Source of the DNA: a virus
Reading direction: 5' to 3' (one strand)
DNA length: 64,000 nt
Virus record (IMG/VR): IMGVR_UViG_3300023181_000005
Span: 1-64,000 of that record
The position numbers were made by a program, and so were the translations under genes. This document shows positions 51,567-59,910 of this stretch, in pieces. The first letter of the stretch is position 1. Each line of letters starts with the position of its first letter. The notes below the pieces were generated by a model. The model saw nothing but the letters and a program-made list of their open reading frames with translations, was not told the origin of the DNA and ran no database searches.

Positions 51567-51965
51567 TCAGAACTTTTTGCCATGTAGGTGTGGCCGAGTG
51601 GTGTTGTAGCCATGCTTGGCTTGAATCGCTTTCAGAATATCAATCCCAAGACGACGACATTGATCGAAGGAGCGAATCACAATATCCGCATACTCCTCCT
51701 CGGCACATGTGAGCGGCGGCAATCCAAGCGCCTCCATCTTTTCCGCTTTGTCGCATGGTTCATTGAGCGATCCAGTGCGGACCGCAGAGAAAAGCTCACT
51801 CACCTCCTCATGCAGAAGGTTAGAGTGCATGATGACGAATTGCTCATCGGTTTCACCTCGCTCTTTGGCGTCATGGAATCCTTTAGAGATTGCATTAGCA
51901 TGCGCGGCATCTGCGATGTCGTCGATAGTTTGAAGGCGTTGTAATTCGGTCCAGTTGAGTGTCAT
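51567..51965 (-). CDS. MazG-like nucleotide pyrophosphohydrolase
   Basis: The 132-residue protein has NLLHEEVSELFSAVR and CAEEEYADIVIRSFD, the two acidic helix motifs (ExxE and ExxD) of the all-alpha NTP pyrophosphohydrolase superfamily, and ends with ILKAIQAKHGYN. These enzymes hydrolyse nucleoside triphosphates to monophosphates. In phages they may alter alarmone or modified-nucleotide pools. Confidence 0.7.
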   Translation of the reverse strand: MTLNWTELQRLQTIDDIADAAHANAISKGFHDAKERGETDEQFVIMHSNLLHEEVSELFSAVRTGSLNEPCDKAEKMEALGLPPLTCAEEEYADIVIRSFDQCRRLGIDILKAIQAKHGYNTTRPHLHGKKF

Positions 51966-51982
51966 AAGTGGTGATGGTGCGG

Positions 51983-52306
51983 TTATGAGAAGTGGCAGGT
52001 GTGAGAAGCAAAGGGAATATCATCTTTCTCCATGCCGTGATTGTGACCACCTCCGCCTTGTGGTGGTGATTGCCTAGAAGGTGACTGTTGCTGCTTTTGC
52101 GGAGGGCCAATTTTTGCATTACCAAGGATGGGGCCACGCTCTCCAGCTTCACGCGCCTCTTTCGGAACGCTCTGAACTACCATATGGGTGTCACCCCACT
52201 GGCTAGGCTTTTCAATGAGAATGATGTCTAAATACTTTGCGCCATTCTTACCGGCAAAAAGCCATTTCTTTTCGATTTTTGTGCAATCTATCTTGATGGT
52301 ATCCAT
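51983..52306 (-). CDS. Protein with SSB-like C-terminal tail
   Basis: The 107-residue protein has a compact N-terminal domain (KKWLFAGKNGAKYLDIILI to residue about 64), a Gln/Pro/Gly linker at 66-90, and then DDIPF at residues 95-99 followed by eight more residues. DDIPF is the partner-binding tip of bacterial single-stranded-DNA-binding proteins, which have the same Gln/Gly-rich linker. It lies beside Bet and an exonuclease-like gene. The tail is clear; the DNA-binding fold of the first part is inference. Confidence 0.6.
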   Translation of the reverse strand: MDTIKIDCTKIEKKWLFAGKNGAKYLDIILIEKPSQWGDTHMVVQSVPKEAREAGERGPILGNAKIGPPQKQQQSPSRQSPPQGGGGHNHGMEKDDIPFASHTCHFS

Positions 52307-52317
52307 AATTAGTTATA

Positions 52318-53499
52318 CTAGACTTCTTTATCTGTGATGCTATCCGCCGCGACAAGTTCCATTGATGGGTTGCTAAGAGTCACAGCGCCATCAAGGATTG
52401 TGGCGACGGTTGACTCTAGGTCTTTACCTTTCTTCTTGGTGGAAGCCTTTACAAGGTCCGTTACTGCGCTAATACCAATGCTGCATTCCTCCGTGAATGC
52501 GTCTGCCGTGACTCCTTGTGCTGCGGCGCGCTGAAACACGGCTTTTACATCTGAGATTGATCGCCTCCCTGCTTTTTGTTTGAGCACAAAAAATCGTTGG
52601 AACTCAGGATCATTTTCTGCTCTGGCTTTTGCTGCACCTTTAACAGCGTCAACATACCGTTCCACCATAGCCAAACCACGCACGGATGCGGCAAGTGATG
52701 CTGGAGTAACTTCCATGCAGCGGGCAAACATAGCGGCTCGTTGTGTCTTGCCATCCATGCCAGCAATTGACATTGGCTCCACAAGCTCAATGGATTGAAG
52801 GGTTATGTCGCGGAAAGCCGGGCATACAGATTGGGCTTTGCAGTACTTGCAGTGATCGCCAGCACGTAGACTTGCTGGCGTAGCCTCTTCTGCTGTCCTC
52901 AGAGTCTCTAAAAGCCAGCGTTTAGCTCCCGCCAAGGCGGCCTCGTCATAATCGCATACAGTCGGCTTACCAGCCCACGGCTGAACAATAGCAACACGAA
53001 CGGACGTAACCCCATGACGGCCAGCCACCAAAACAGCAAGCGATGCCAATTGAGGGTTATTCAAAGCATCCGCAACCTCGCCTCGTCCAGTTTTCCAGTC
53101 AGCGCAAAAAGCTCGTTTACCCTCCACAATTACCCAGTCGGCCTGTCCAGTAAAAATAAAAGCAGCCTTAGACTCGGGCGTAACATCCATCACCTTACCA
53201 AGAGCGGTAAGGCCAAGTCGCTTCTCTTTGTAAAGACCTGTTACTGGTTCTTCGCCCATCCACTCTTTGCGCAGTTCGATTTCTTGGGCTGCGCACATTT
53301 CTGCCGTAGTCATCTCGTCAGCCGTTAGCGTGTATTCATCGTCAATGCCAGCCAAGACATTGTGAATCCTAGTGCCGCTAGATGCCTCTGGGCTCTCTGG
53401 CGGCTCATGGCATTGAGCTTCCATTGCTGGAGACGCTGGGCAAGCCACAACACGATATAGCGAGCTTGCGCTAGGAACCCCTCTTCGCTCGTCGATCAT
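52318..53499 (-). CDS. Cas4/RecB-like nuclease (DUF2800 type)
   Basis: The 393-residue protein from the ATG in an ATGA overlap shows a PD-(D/E)XK nuclease core with an FeS site. Features are C20, H46 (SGTRIH), D121 (TGQADW), D134/K136 (CADWKTGRG) and C217, C220 and C226 in CKYCKAQSVCPAF. The Cys arrangement is that of Cas4 and AddB. A partner of Bet, it would act as the exonuclease that makes single strands for annealing. An in-frame start 42 bases upstream lies inside bet. Confidence 0.8.
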   Translation of the reverse strand: MIDERRGVPSASSLYRVVACPASPAMEAQCHEPPESPEASSGTRIHNVLAGIDDEYTLTADEMTTAEMCAAQEIELRKEWMGEEPVTGLYKEKRLGLTALGKVMDVTPESKAAFIFTGQADWVIVEGKRAFCADWKTGRGEVADALNNPQLASLAVLVAGRHGVTSVRVAIVQPWAGKPTVCDYDEAALAGAKRWLLETLRTAEEATPASLRAGDHCKYCKAQSVCPAFRDITLQSIELVEPMSIAGMDGKTQRAAMFARCMEVTPASLAASVRGLAMVERYVDAVKGAAKARAENDPEFQRFFVLKQKAGRRSISDVKAVFQRAAAQGVTADAFTEECSIGISAVTDLVKASTKKKGKDLESTVATILDGAVTLSNPSMELVAADSITDKEV

Positions 53500-54314
53500 T
53501 GGTTGGCCTCCTTGCGGATAAGTTTCACAATAGCATCCCAACTTGCGAAAATTTCTTCACGGTCGCGCTGGTTGGTATTGCCAAGAGTTTCTTGAGGTGA
53601 CTCCATAATGCCATTATTTTGAGCAACACGAAGAATCGCGCTTTCTTCCACACGATCACGCTCAAGAAGCTGATGTAGCGTACTCAAAGTAACTTCTCTG
53701 GCCTCAGAGACATCAAATAATGGCGCTTCAATCGCGGTAAATAAGCTGGACTGTGAAGCACTCGGTGGCGTCACATCCTGAGCCTTTGCCACACGTTCCG
53801 CCTCATCTTCATCGTAAATACCTGAGAAGCCAAAGGCGATACGCACCGCTTGGCAAAATGCCTTGTGACGAAGCATGCGATGCTCCATTTTCCATGGATC
53901 GGTATTGCGCTTGCACTCCTCCAGATATTCTGTGATGCGGATAGGGTGAGATCGGTCCTTGCGATGGACAATGCAAGTGCAAGCAATGAGCTTAGTTCCT
54001 GCGTGTTCCCACTCAAAATCTACGCCATCCATCTGCGGATGCGAGTTTGCAAGGTTTGCCCATCCGTCAACGGATACTACAGGAACGATGCCGCCACCCT
54101 TTGCTGGGAATGCGTAAATCTCTTTTGTTAGTGGGTTGAGATTGTAGGAGTTGGCAACAATAACAAGTGCCTGCAACTCTTCATTATTTCGCGCTGCCGC
54201 AAAGACGGTGGCTTTGAGTGTTTCAAGTAGCTTGGCTGGGTCCGCATTGAAGCGGGCGGCCATGACGGCGAGGGGGGATGCTTTTTGCGCGGTGATGGTG
54301 GCTAATTGGCTCAT
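53496..54314 (-). CDS. bet: Bet-type single-strand annealing recombinase
   Basis: The 272-residue protein has YNLNPLTKEIYAFPAKGGG, VVSVDGWANLANSHPQMDG and CKRNTDPWKMEHRMLRHKA, the hallmark segments of phage Bet/RecT annealing proteins. The C-terminal 80 residues are linker-like and diverged. It anneals homologous single strands bound with SSB. It overlaps the nuclease gene by ATGA, giving a complete nuclease-annealase module. Confidence 0.9.
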   Translation of the reverse strand: MSQLATITAQKASPLAVMAARFNADPAKLLETLKATVFAAARNNEELQALVIVANSYNLNPLTKEIYAFPAKGGGIVPVVSVDGWANLANSHPQMDGVDFEWEHAGTKLIACTCIVHRKDRSHPIRITEYLEECKRNTDPWKMEHRMLRHKAFCQAVRIAFGFSGIYDEDEAERVAKAQDVTPPSASQSSLFTAIEAPLFDVSEAREVTLSTLHQLLERDRVEESAILRVAQNNGIMESPQETLGNTNQRDREEIFASWDAIVKLIRKEANQ

Positions 54315-54319
54315 AATAA

Positions 54320-54847
54320 TTATTTTTTTACCTTTATTTTCCTTGGGCGTTTGTTAGCCGCTTGTTCTTTACTGGTTGCCCAGCGACAGTTTTCTTTGCT
54401 GTATGGTCCGTCGTTGTTTATGCGGTCGATAGATAGATTTGAGGACGGACACTCACCCATATCCGCCAGGAAGTTCTCAAATGAGTTCCATCGCTCGCAA
54501 ACGATGATTCCGCGTCCTCCGTAGCGTGAGAAATGAGGGACGTTTGGATTGTTGCAACGCTGGCGCATATCAACCCAAATTGTGAATGTTCTCGTTTGGC
54601 TAAGGCCGTGAGTGGTTCGCCGCTTACTTACCATTTCTTTACGAAGACATCCGCAAGATTGCGTTTTATCCATGATGTCAGCACGGAAGGCAACAAAGTC
54701 TTTGCCGCAATCGCATTTGCAATTCCATCGTACTTGAGTCTTGCCGCTGCGCATTTCATTAGAAGCGCGATTTTGAATCAATAATCGGCCAAATCATTGA
54801 CCTGTTAAATCTCTTCTAACGCGTACTTGGGCAGCTGATCGACTCAT
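54320..54847 (-). pseudogene. HNH endonuclease gene with an N-terminal nonsense codon
   Basis: From the ATG at 54847 the frame reads into RRDLTGQ, a TGA (54796-54794), then FGRLLIQNRASNE and an HNH protein: WNCKCDCGK, SCGC, WVDMRQRCNN, RYGGRGI, LSIDRINNDGPYSKENCRW. Phage HNH proteins of this family normally read DLTGQRFGRL, so the TGA stands in place of the expected Arg. The remaining frame could restart at TTG 54781 or ATG 54757, giving a 145-153 residue protein. TGA is used as a true stop throughout this genome, so recoding is unlikely. Confidence 0.75.
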
Positions 54848-54873
54848 AAAAATGTTTGCAGGTTAGGGGTTTA

Positions 54874-55101
54874 CTAGTTGCTCAGGGTGATCTTGCCGGT
54901 GAAGGGTTTCCATACTTCCGCGTTTGTTGCCGAAGTCCATTCAGTATCAAAATGAGACCCCATAGGATGCTTGATGGCAAGCCCTTGAAATTGAGAGATA
55001 AACAAAACAACCATTGTAGATGATGGATCTTTGGTTGCCATCAGCACAGGATACTTCAACTCGGGCGATTGTTCTTCGGCGGGTGTGATTTCGATTTGCA
55101 T
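54874..55101 (-). CDS. Small protein, unknown
   Basis: The 75-residue beta-like protein (LKYPVLMATKDPSSTMVVL) lies at the head of the recombination operon. Unknown function. Confidence 0.5.
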   Translation of the reverse strand: MQIEITPAEEQSPELKYPVLMATKDPSSTMVVLFISQFQGLAIKHPMGSHFDTEWTSATNAEVWKPFTGKITLSN

Positions 55102-55113
55102 GGTGGTGTTTGG

Positions 55114-55323
55114 TTAGGCTTTAGCGAGACGGCGATTCTTTTGATCTTCCGCATTAGCGAGGAGATGATTGACGTACGCTTGGTCAACTTTCATGCGGGC
55201 ATCATGCAAAGCTCGGGTGGCTTTACGTCGGCCCAAGATTGGGCGGCTGCTTCCGCTTAGTGCGAAATATCCAGCGCGTTTGTTTTTTGACAAAGTGACG
55301 GGTGATTTGGATGTGAGTCTCAT
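55114..55323 (-). CDS. Small basic protein, unknown
   Basis: The 69-residue Arg/Lys-rich protein (LSKNKRAGYFALSGSS, GRRKATRALHDARMKVDQA) is the first gene of the minus-strand operon, near the divergent control region. It could bind DNA, but no motif proves it. Confidence 0.5.
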   Translation of the reverse strand: MRLTSKSPVTLSKNKRAGYFALSGSSRPILGRRKATRALHDARMKVDQAYVNHLLANAEDQKNRRLAKA

Positions 55324-55384
55324 AATGTTTTATTTCTCTCCAGCGTCTTGCTGGCGGTGTGATTATGCCAACAAATCGGAGGCT

Positions 55385-55435
55385 GTCTACAACAATCTGT
55401 TATTTTTTGTGTTATTTTGCTAGACTCTTTAACGG
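55385..55435. promoter_or_regulatory. Divergent control region with operator-like repeats
   Basis: TGTTATTTT is repeated at 55398-55406 and 55410-55418, within a GTCTA/TAGAC inverted pair (55385-55389 and 55421-55425). A TTGTGT/TAACGG pair (55407-55412 and 55430-55435) with 17-base spacing is a weak promoter candidate. The adjacent XRE and RHH genes are likely binders. Confidence 0.35.
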
Positions 55436-55454
55436 TCTGTGTTTTAATGCGCCT

Positions 55455-55613
55455 ATGTCCGCTCCTATAAAGCCACAAATCGTATTCAGAGTCACGCCCT
55501 CAACTCACAACAAACTCAAGGCTCAAGCCAAGAAGAATCAGCGATCTATTACAGCGGAAACTTCCGTGATCGTGGAGGCTCATTTCGCATCAAAAAAGAC
55601 GGAAGGGAAATGA
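55455..55613 (+). CDS. Arc-like small DNA-binding protein
   Basis: The 52-residue protein from 55455 reads IVFRVTPSTHNKLKAQAKKNQ then a helix ITAETSVIVEAHF, like an Arc/RHH fold. It directly precedes the XRE regulator (3 bases). An in-frame start further upstream lies in the promoter region. Confidence 0.6.
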   Translation: MSAPIKPQIVFRVTPSTHNKLKAQAKKNQRSITAETSVIVEAHFASKKTEGK

Positions 55614-55616
55614 TTC

Positions 55617-55868
55617 ATGACTAGCCACATCGGCCCTCGCCTCCGTGAACTCCGCATTCAATGCGGCCTCTCTCAAGGAGACCTAGCAATCAAGTCAGGA
55701 GTCAATCAAAACGCTATCAGCCACGCAGAGCGCAACGAATCAAGGCTACGTCCAGACAACTTCGCTCGCATCCTAACCGCGCTTGATTGCAGTCTCCTTT
55801 ATTTCAATCGCACAATCGCAACCCCAGAAAACAAACTGACATGGAAACCACTGAGAAAGAAGAAGTGA
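55617..55868 (+). CDS. XRE/Cro-CI-type HTH regulator
   Basis: The 83-residue protein is almost only an HTH: GPRLRELRIQCGLSQGDLA, AIKSGVNQNAISHAERNES, RLRPDNFARILTALDC. With no C-terminal domain it is more like a Cro-type repressor. It sits next to a divergent promoter region, so it probably controls the lytic/other switch or this accessory cluster. Confidence 0.85.
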   Translation: MTSHIGPRLRELRIQCGLSQGDLAIKSGVNQNAISHAERNESRLRPDNFARILTALDCSLLYFNRTIATPENKLTWKPLRKKK

Positions 55869-56251
55869 AGTACACACTCCACAAGCCGGAAGGCTACCAG
55901 AAAGTCGCGCTGCCAGGACTCACGAAATGGGTTCAGGCATTGCGCTCAGGGAACTATCAGCAAGGCACAGGCTCGCTGCATGAGAACGGGCAGTATTGCT
56001 GCCTCGGAGTGCTTTGCGAGACTCAGGGGAGGTTGGTTGGCGGTTCGGACGGCGGAGAAACACGGACTAGATTGCATGTTAAAAACCCGCTATATGCCAC
56101 CCTGTCTGGATGTGGATCTTTACCGTATGTAATTACGGTATCCATTAGTGGTGGACACCATTACAGGCAATTAACATACCTCAACGACACCCTCCACCTC
56201 ACATTCCCCCAAATCGCAGACATCTTGGAGGAGGTTTATTTCGAGCCGTGA
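55841..56251 (+). CDS. Conserved phage protein (YCCLGVLCE family)
   Basis: The 136-residue protein from 55841 (overlapping the XRE gene by 28 bases) contains WVQALRSGNYQQGTGSL, QYCCLGVLCE and LNDTLHLTFPQIADIL, a set widespread in phage small proteins. The function is unknown. It is followed by a GTG start overlapping its stop. Confidence 0.7.
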   Translation: METTEKEEVKYTLHKPEGYQKVALPGLTKWVQALRSGNYQQGTGSLHENGQYCCLGVLCETQGRLVGGSDGGETRTRLHVKNPLYATLSGCGSLPYVITVSISGGHHYRQLTYLNDTLHLTFPQIADILEEVYFEP

Positions 56252-56409
56252 TCCTCTTCCCCGGCATCGAAGCAGACGAGGATGAGCCTACAGAGCATCC
56301 GACGCACAGGCTAACCGAGCGATATGCTAGGATGATGGAGGAGGATTTGATGGAGATTCAGAAGAAACAAATAGAACAAGCAAAAGTAGAAAATAAATCA
56401 GTATCATGA
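56248..56409 (+). CDS. 53-residue acidic/coiled-coil peptide
   Basis: GTG start overlapping the previous stop (GTGA), stop overlapping the next ATG (ATGA). Acidic N-terminus (IEADEDEPTEHPTHR) then a charged helix (MMEEDLMEIQKKQIEQAK). Found by reading the gap. Confidence 0.55.
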   Translation: MILFPGIEADEDEPTEHPTHRLTERYARMMEEDLMEIQKKQIEQAKVENKSVS

Positions 56410-56696
56410 AAGCATTTACAACAATCTTAAGCGGACTAATTATCGCTCCCTTGTCAGCCATTTGGAATGGCTACGTTATCTCAATTATCTGGCGGTGGTT
56501 TATGGTGACAACCTTCAATCTTTCACCTTTGAATATCCCACAGTCAATTGGCTTGGCTCTTATAGTGGGGTATCTCTCCCATCAAGAAATTGATCAGAAG
56601 GAACATGAATACCCTCTCATTAGAGCCGTTGTCATAACGCTCGTTAAGGGTGGATGTACTCTTTTGATTGGCGCAATCGTTAAGGGCTTTCTGTGA
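56406..56696 (+). CDS. Small three-helix membrane protein
   Basis: The 96-residue protein has hydrophobic segments TTILSGLIIAPLSAIWNG, YVISIIWRWFMVTTF with SIGLALIVGYL, and VITLVKGGCTLLIGAIV. The function is unknown; superinfection exclusion is one possibility. Confidence 0.6.
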   Translation: MKAFTTILSGLIIAPLSAIWNGYVISIIWRWFMVTTFNLSPLNIPQSIGLALIVGYLSHQEIDQKEHEYPLIRAVVITLVKGGCTLLIGAIVKGFL

Positions 56697-56728
56697 GTCT
56701 TGAAACCACGAACAAATAGAACAAACAC

Positions 56729-56968
56729 ATGACAGCATACATTACCAAATACGCCCTATCTCAAGGTATTCTTGAGATGGAAGTTAAGGAGACTGGCGGT
56801 CCAGCAATGGTGGAAGGTAAAATCAATGGTTACACCGTATACTTCCATGGAAGTAATTGGCACCTAGACCGAGAAGAAGCTGTGGCTCAGGCTGAGAAAA
56901 TGCGCCTCTTAAAGATCAAGAGCCTTAACAAATCACTCGCAAAGATGGAGAAACTCAAATTCGTATGA
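56729..56968 (+). CDS. Conserved small phage protein, unknown
   Basis: The 79-residue protein has KYALSQGILEMEV, then WHLDREEAVAQAEKMRLLKI, a motif found in many phage accessory proteins. It is coupled by ATGA to the 392-residue gene. Confidence 0.6.
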   Translation: MTAYITKYALSQGILEMEVKETGGPAMVEGKINGYTVYFHGSNWHLDREEAVAQAEKMRLLKIKSLNKSLAKMEKLKFV

Positions 56969-58143
56969 ACCAGATTACAGCCCCAGACTGGCTTCCCTTC
57001 GTGGAGGCACTCGCAAACAAGAAGTTCGTCCTCAAGAGGGACGGTGACGGACGTTTTAAGAACTTTGGAGAATACAAGTGGGATGGAGACCCGAAAGACT
57101 ACATGATTTCAGATACCGATCCAGATGCGCCACAAGAGCCCGAGCCTGTAAAGTCAGCGGGGCAGGTTTTAGCCGACTTTGAAATCAAGGAGTGCGATGG
57201 TGTCGATTGCAGTATTCATGCCGCTATCGTTGATGTTCTAATGTCTGGTCCACACAAGCTGGATTACACGGAGGCTGATTACCGAGCAACGCAACTTTGT
57301 GAGTCAGTCTCTCAAGAGATCATCGTCAACCACGAAGCCAGTAAGGCGATAGAATCCCCAGTTGTGAATGACGCCAAAGTCACCATTAAATTTCCAGCGC
57401 AAGCTATTGGTGACGGAACAAGGTTAGGTCGTGCATCAGTATTTGCTCGCGGATGGAATGGGTTCCGTCAAGAAATTCTCAAGCTCAATCCTGATATTAT
57501 TGAGCGGCCTGAGTGCCTTGCGAATTACCATGAGTACCAAGGAGATTTGGAGCATGACTCCAATTCTGATGTGACAAACCACACCCAAGCCTACCGCGAT
57601 CTCATCCCTGGGGTTGATACTTGGCAGGAGGGTGATGAGTGTGAGTATGACAAAGGCGATTGGCATCCTGTATATGAAGGACGTGTAGGGCTAAAGCTGG
57701 CACTGGTAGCAAGAGGCCGTCGCAAAGTCTCAGCGCCTACGGTTGAGACGCCCTGGACCCCTCCACCGCCACCCCCAGGCCGTGAATGGCATAAACCCAT
57801 CAGGGAGTGCTTTGTGGACGGCAAGCGGGCGCTGTTGGTTGGGGAGACTACAGCCTCAAATGACACGGAGGCTTGGCAGTCCCCATTCCAAGAGAGTGAG
57901 GGGTATTGGGTGGACTCCTGCTTTACTCACACTATCACACCGAATGATGACTCCACCTCACTCCGCACAACTCGGCCAATTCCAACCACGCTCGTTCCCC
58001 TCGGGAATGAGGATGTGGTCTCTGCACCTGAAATGGCATCAAAGACCGTCAGGATTTTAGGCATTGATCAAAACGACTATCCTGTTCAGCTATACGCTAA
58101 AATGCAGCCAAACGGCCATTGGACACCAATTGAAACCCCATGA
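56965..58143 (+). CDS. Modular accessory protein, unknown
   Basis: The 392-residue protein seems composed of several small modules joined by linkers: an N-terminal acidic part (EYKWDGDPKDYMISDTDPD), a central part with SVFARGWNGFRQEIL, a short TPPPPPPG linker near residue 270, and a beta-rich C-terminus (RILGIDQNDYPVQLYAKM). I cannot assign a fold. Confidence 0.5.
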   Translation: MNQITAPDWLPFVEALANKKFVLKRDGDGRFKNFGEYKWDGDPKDYMISDTDPDAPQEPEPVKSAGQVLADFEIKECDGVDCSIHAAIVDVLMSGPHKLDYTEADYRATQLCESVSQEIIVNHEASKAIESPVVNDAKVTIKFPAQAIGDGTRLGRASVFARGWNGFRQEILKLNPDIIERPECLANYHEYQGDLEHDSNSDVTNHTQAYRDLIPGVDTWQEGDECEYDKGDWHPVYEGRVGLKLALVARGRRKVSAPTVETPWTPPPPPPGREWHKPIRECFVDGKRALLVGETTASNDTEAWQSPFQESEGYWVDSCFTHTITPNDDSTSLRTTRPIPTTLVPLGNEDVVSAPEMASKTVRILGIDQNDYPVQLYAKMQPNGHWTPIETP

Positions 58144-58226
58144 CCCTCCACGAACTCCTTAATGCCGCCTCAGTGCTCGTCAGCGCGGGCCTCCTGTGGA
58201 TTGTATGGCATGGCGTAAACTGTTAG
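58140..58226 (+). CDS. 28-residue membrane micropeptide
   Basis: Starts at an ATGA overlap. One hydrophobic stretch (LLNAASVLVSAGLLWIVW). It ends just before a strong terminator, so it is the last gene of this operon. Confidence 0.5.
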   Translation: MTLHELLNAASVLVSAGLLWIVWHGVNC

Positions 58227-58240
58227 CCACAACGGCTAGC

Positions 58241-58282
58241 AAGGGCCGCGTTGACCAGAGGGTTGCGCGGCCCTTTGTTTTT
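58241..58282 (+). terminator. Terminator of the plus-strand accessory operon
   Basis: A perfect 10-bp stem (58241-58250 with 58266-58275) with a 15-base loop is followed by a T-rich TTGTTTTT. Confidence 0.8.
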
Positions 58283-58549
58283 CTGGTTGCGGTTTGCTTG
58301 ACGATATGCAAACCTCACATTCAAACGCGGTTCTGGTGTACTTATCGCACATCTCCGACAAGGGGAAAGGCTTGGTGAAACTCCAAGGAGCCGCTCCAAT
58401 TCCTCCGGCTTGCGTCCATCCTTCGAGCTTAGCTCGGTCACTTGAGCTTCGGGGCGCAGGTCGTGGCTCTGTCCAGAAAACGCCATTTCTGATACATGTG
58501 GGGAGGGATGTGTATAGTTTTGATATGTGAGACTGATGCCATATCAGGA
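58283..58549. other. Sparse region downstream of the replicase
   Basis: No confident gene. A frame at 58306-58530 could encode 74 residues but lacks a good start signal. An inverted repeat TGATATG/CATATCA lies at 58521-58527 and 58540-58546, just beyond the replicase stop. In ColE2-type plasmids the origin lies downstream of the rep gene, so this is a place to look. Confidence 0.35.
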
Positions 58550-59455
58550 TTACTGCCCCTTTGCCAGATTGCGATACCAAGTAGCTTTGGACACCCCAGC
58601 CAGCACCCAAGGTTTAGGGGAGGCGTCAGGAACGTGGCCCATCCATCGCAGTTGAGCCCTTCGCTTCTGTAAGGCGGAGAACTTTGTCAGCGTGAACTCG
58701 TCCCAGACCCAACTCGCGACTGACCGGCAAATACTGCGGACCTCTGGATAGGTAAGCTGGGCGGAAAACGTGGCATTCACTCCACTGGCAACACCTTCCA
58801 AGGAAGATTGGAATTGCTGTAACGATATTCCAGCTTTTTTAGCTTTTAGAACCTCTCGATAAGCGTAGGACCGAACAGAGTCAAACATTGTGCAGTTGCG
58901 CCCCATTGAGGATTCCTCAAACCGGGGCATCCAACGCTTGTCATTTTTGGTCAGACAATCATTTAGCGAATCGAGCCTGTGTGGCCGTGTCGCCATCCAG
59001 GCCGTCTCCCAACATGGAGCGAGTGGGTTTTTAGTCAGCCACCCACAGTAGCTCATATCGGCACCCAACCGGCGAGTCATGCCACGCTTTACATCGTAAA
59101 GGAACCTGAGCGCCTTCTGGCTGGATGTGGAATAGGAAAGGACTGGCGTATCAAGTAGGTAAGCCGCATGACCGTGGCCGTTAGCAGGATTCAGCGCAAT
59201 GTACGTTGGCGGAGGACAATCGCCCGTCTCATGGGCTGTAAACGACTGAGGCGAGTCAATGTCGAATGTCAGCCAAGTGTAGTTCTCCTTCCGATTAGGA
59301 GTGAGGTGAGCATACCCAATCGCCTTCTCGGCAGACATCTGAATCGGGTTGGACCCTATTCGATTCGTGCAATATGGCCTGTGTGGCAGCGAAAGAACGT
59401 AACTGGACTTGTCAACTAGGCGTGGACATGGTACAACTTCTGGGAGCTTCTGCAT
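58550..59455 (-). CDS. Plasmid-type replicase (PF03090-like, with PriCT-like domain)
   Basis: The 301-residue protein has the replicase/primase pattern. TWLTFDIDSP carries the D65/D67 catalytic pair of AEP-type polymerases. It continues with NPANGHGHAAYLLDTPV, SSQKALRFLYDVKRGM and GADMSYCGWLTKNPLAP, which I recall from ColE2-like and other plasmid Rep proteins. The C-terminal part (YPEVRSICRSVASWVW) fits the PriCT primase domain, and GVSKATWYRNLAK is a final HTH. Such Rep proteins prime and start plasmid replication. Its presence beside a DnaB-type system suggests a plasmid-like mode. Confidence 0.8.
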   Translation of the reverse strand: MQKLPEVVPCPRLVDKSSYVLSLPHRPYCTNRIGSNPIQMSAEKAIGYAHLTPNRKENYTWLTFDIDSPQSFTAHETGDCPPPTYIALNPANGHGHAAYLLDTPVLSYSTSSQKALRFLYDVKRGMTRRLGADMSYCGWLTKNPLAPCWETAWMATRPHRLDSLNDCLTKNDKRWMPRFEESSMGRNCTMFDSVRSYAYREVLKAKKAGISLQQFQSSLEGVASGVNATFSAQLTYPEVRSICRSVASWVWDEFTLTKFSALQKRRAQLRWMGHVPDASPKPWVLAGVSKATWYRNLAKGQ

Positions 59456-59477
59456 GGTGAGATCATGTGGGGGTTAG

Positions 59478-59513
59478 ACGCCGCCTTGGAACTTCAGATT
59501 CCATTGGCGGCGT
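59478..59513. promoter_or_regulatory. Hairpin in the replicase leader
   Basis: ACGCCGCC (59478-59485) pairs with GGCGGCGT (59506-59513) in the divergent region between the replicase and a plus-strand gene. The position fits leader control of rep expression, which in ColE2-like plasmids involves antisense RNA. Confidence 0.5.
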
Positions 59514-59614
59514 TGTCATGTAGCACAGGCAGCATCCGTGCGCTAGGGAAAACAACCCCAACCTATTTCTGCATTTTAGCTTGCAAGCAAGTAGCAATGC
59601 TGCATACTCCGCCC

Positions 59615-59899
59615 ATGGCTACCCATAAATTCTACCTCCCTCGCGGATCGGAAATTAAAGTTAACGGCATTCCCTGCTCAGTCGTGGACTCCTCTCTTGT
59701 CGAAAGCGGCTGCACTCCTGAGTTCATCTTTAAGGATGCTGAAATCCCGTGGAGTCCAGCAACCGGCAAGCAGGATGGCGGCATTCAAAGCGGCGGCGGT
59801 AAAGCGCGGGCCAAGAAGCTCACCAAGTCACAGCGCAAGGAGATCGCAAGCAAAGCCGGGAAGGCGAGTCAGGCGAAGAAGAGGGCGGGGAAAGTTTAA
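59615..59899 (+). CDS. Small basic-tailed protein, unknown
   Basis: The 94-residue protein from 59615 has a small beta part (HKFYLPRGSEIKVNGIPC) and a Lys/Ala-rich tail (KSQRKEIASKAGKASQAKK). Upstream extension of the frame runs into the replicase leader. Unknown function. Confidence 0.55.
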   Translation: MATHKFYLPRGSEIKVNGIPCSVVDSSLVESGCTPEFIFKDAEIPWSPATGKQDGGIQSGGGKARAKKLTKSQRKEIASKAGKASQAKKRAGKV

Positions 59900-59910
59900 C
59901 TAACATCCAT

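Noticed and set aside
54794-54796. TGA as a recoded sense codon
   Set aside because: Dozens of genes here end in TGA within ATGA overlaps, so TGA is a normal stop. A local nonsense mutation is simpler.
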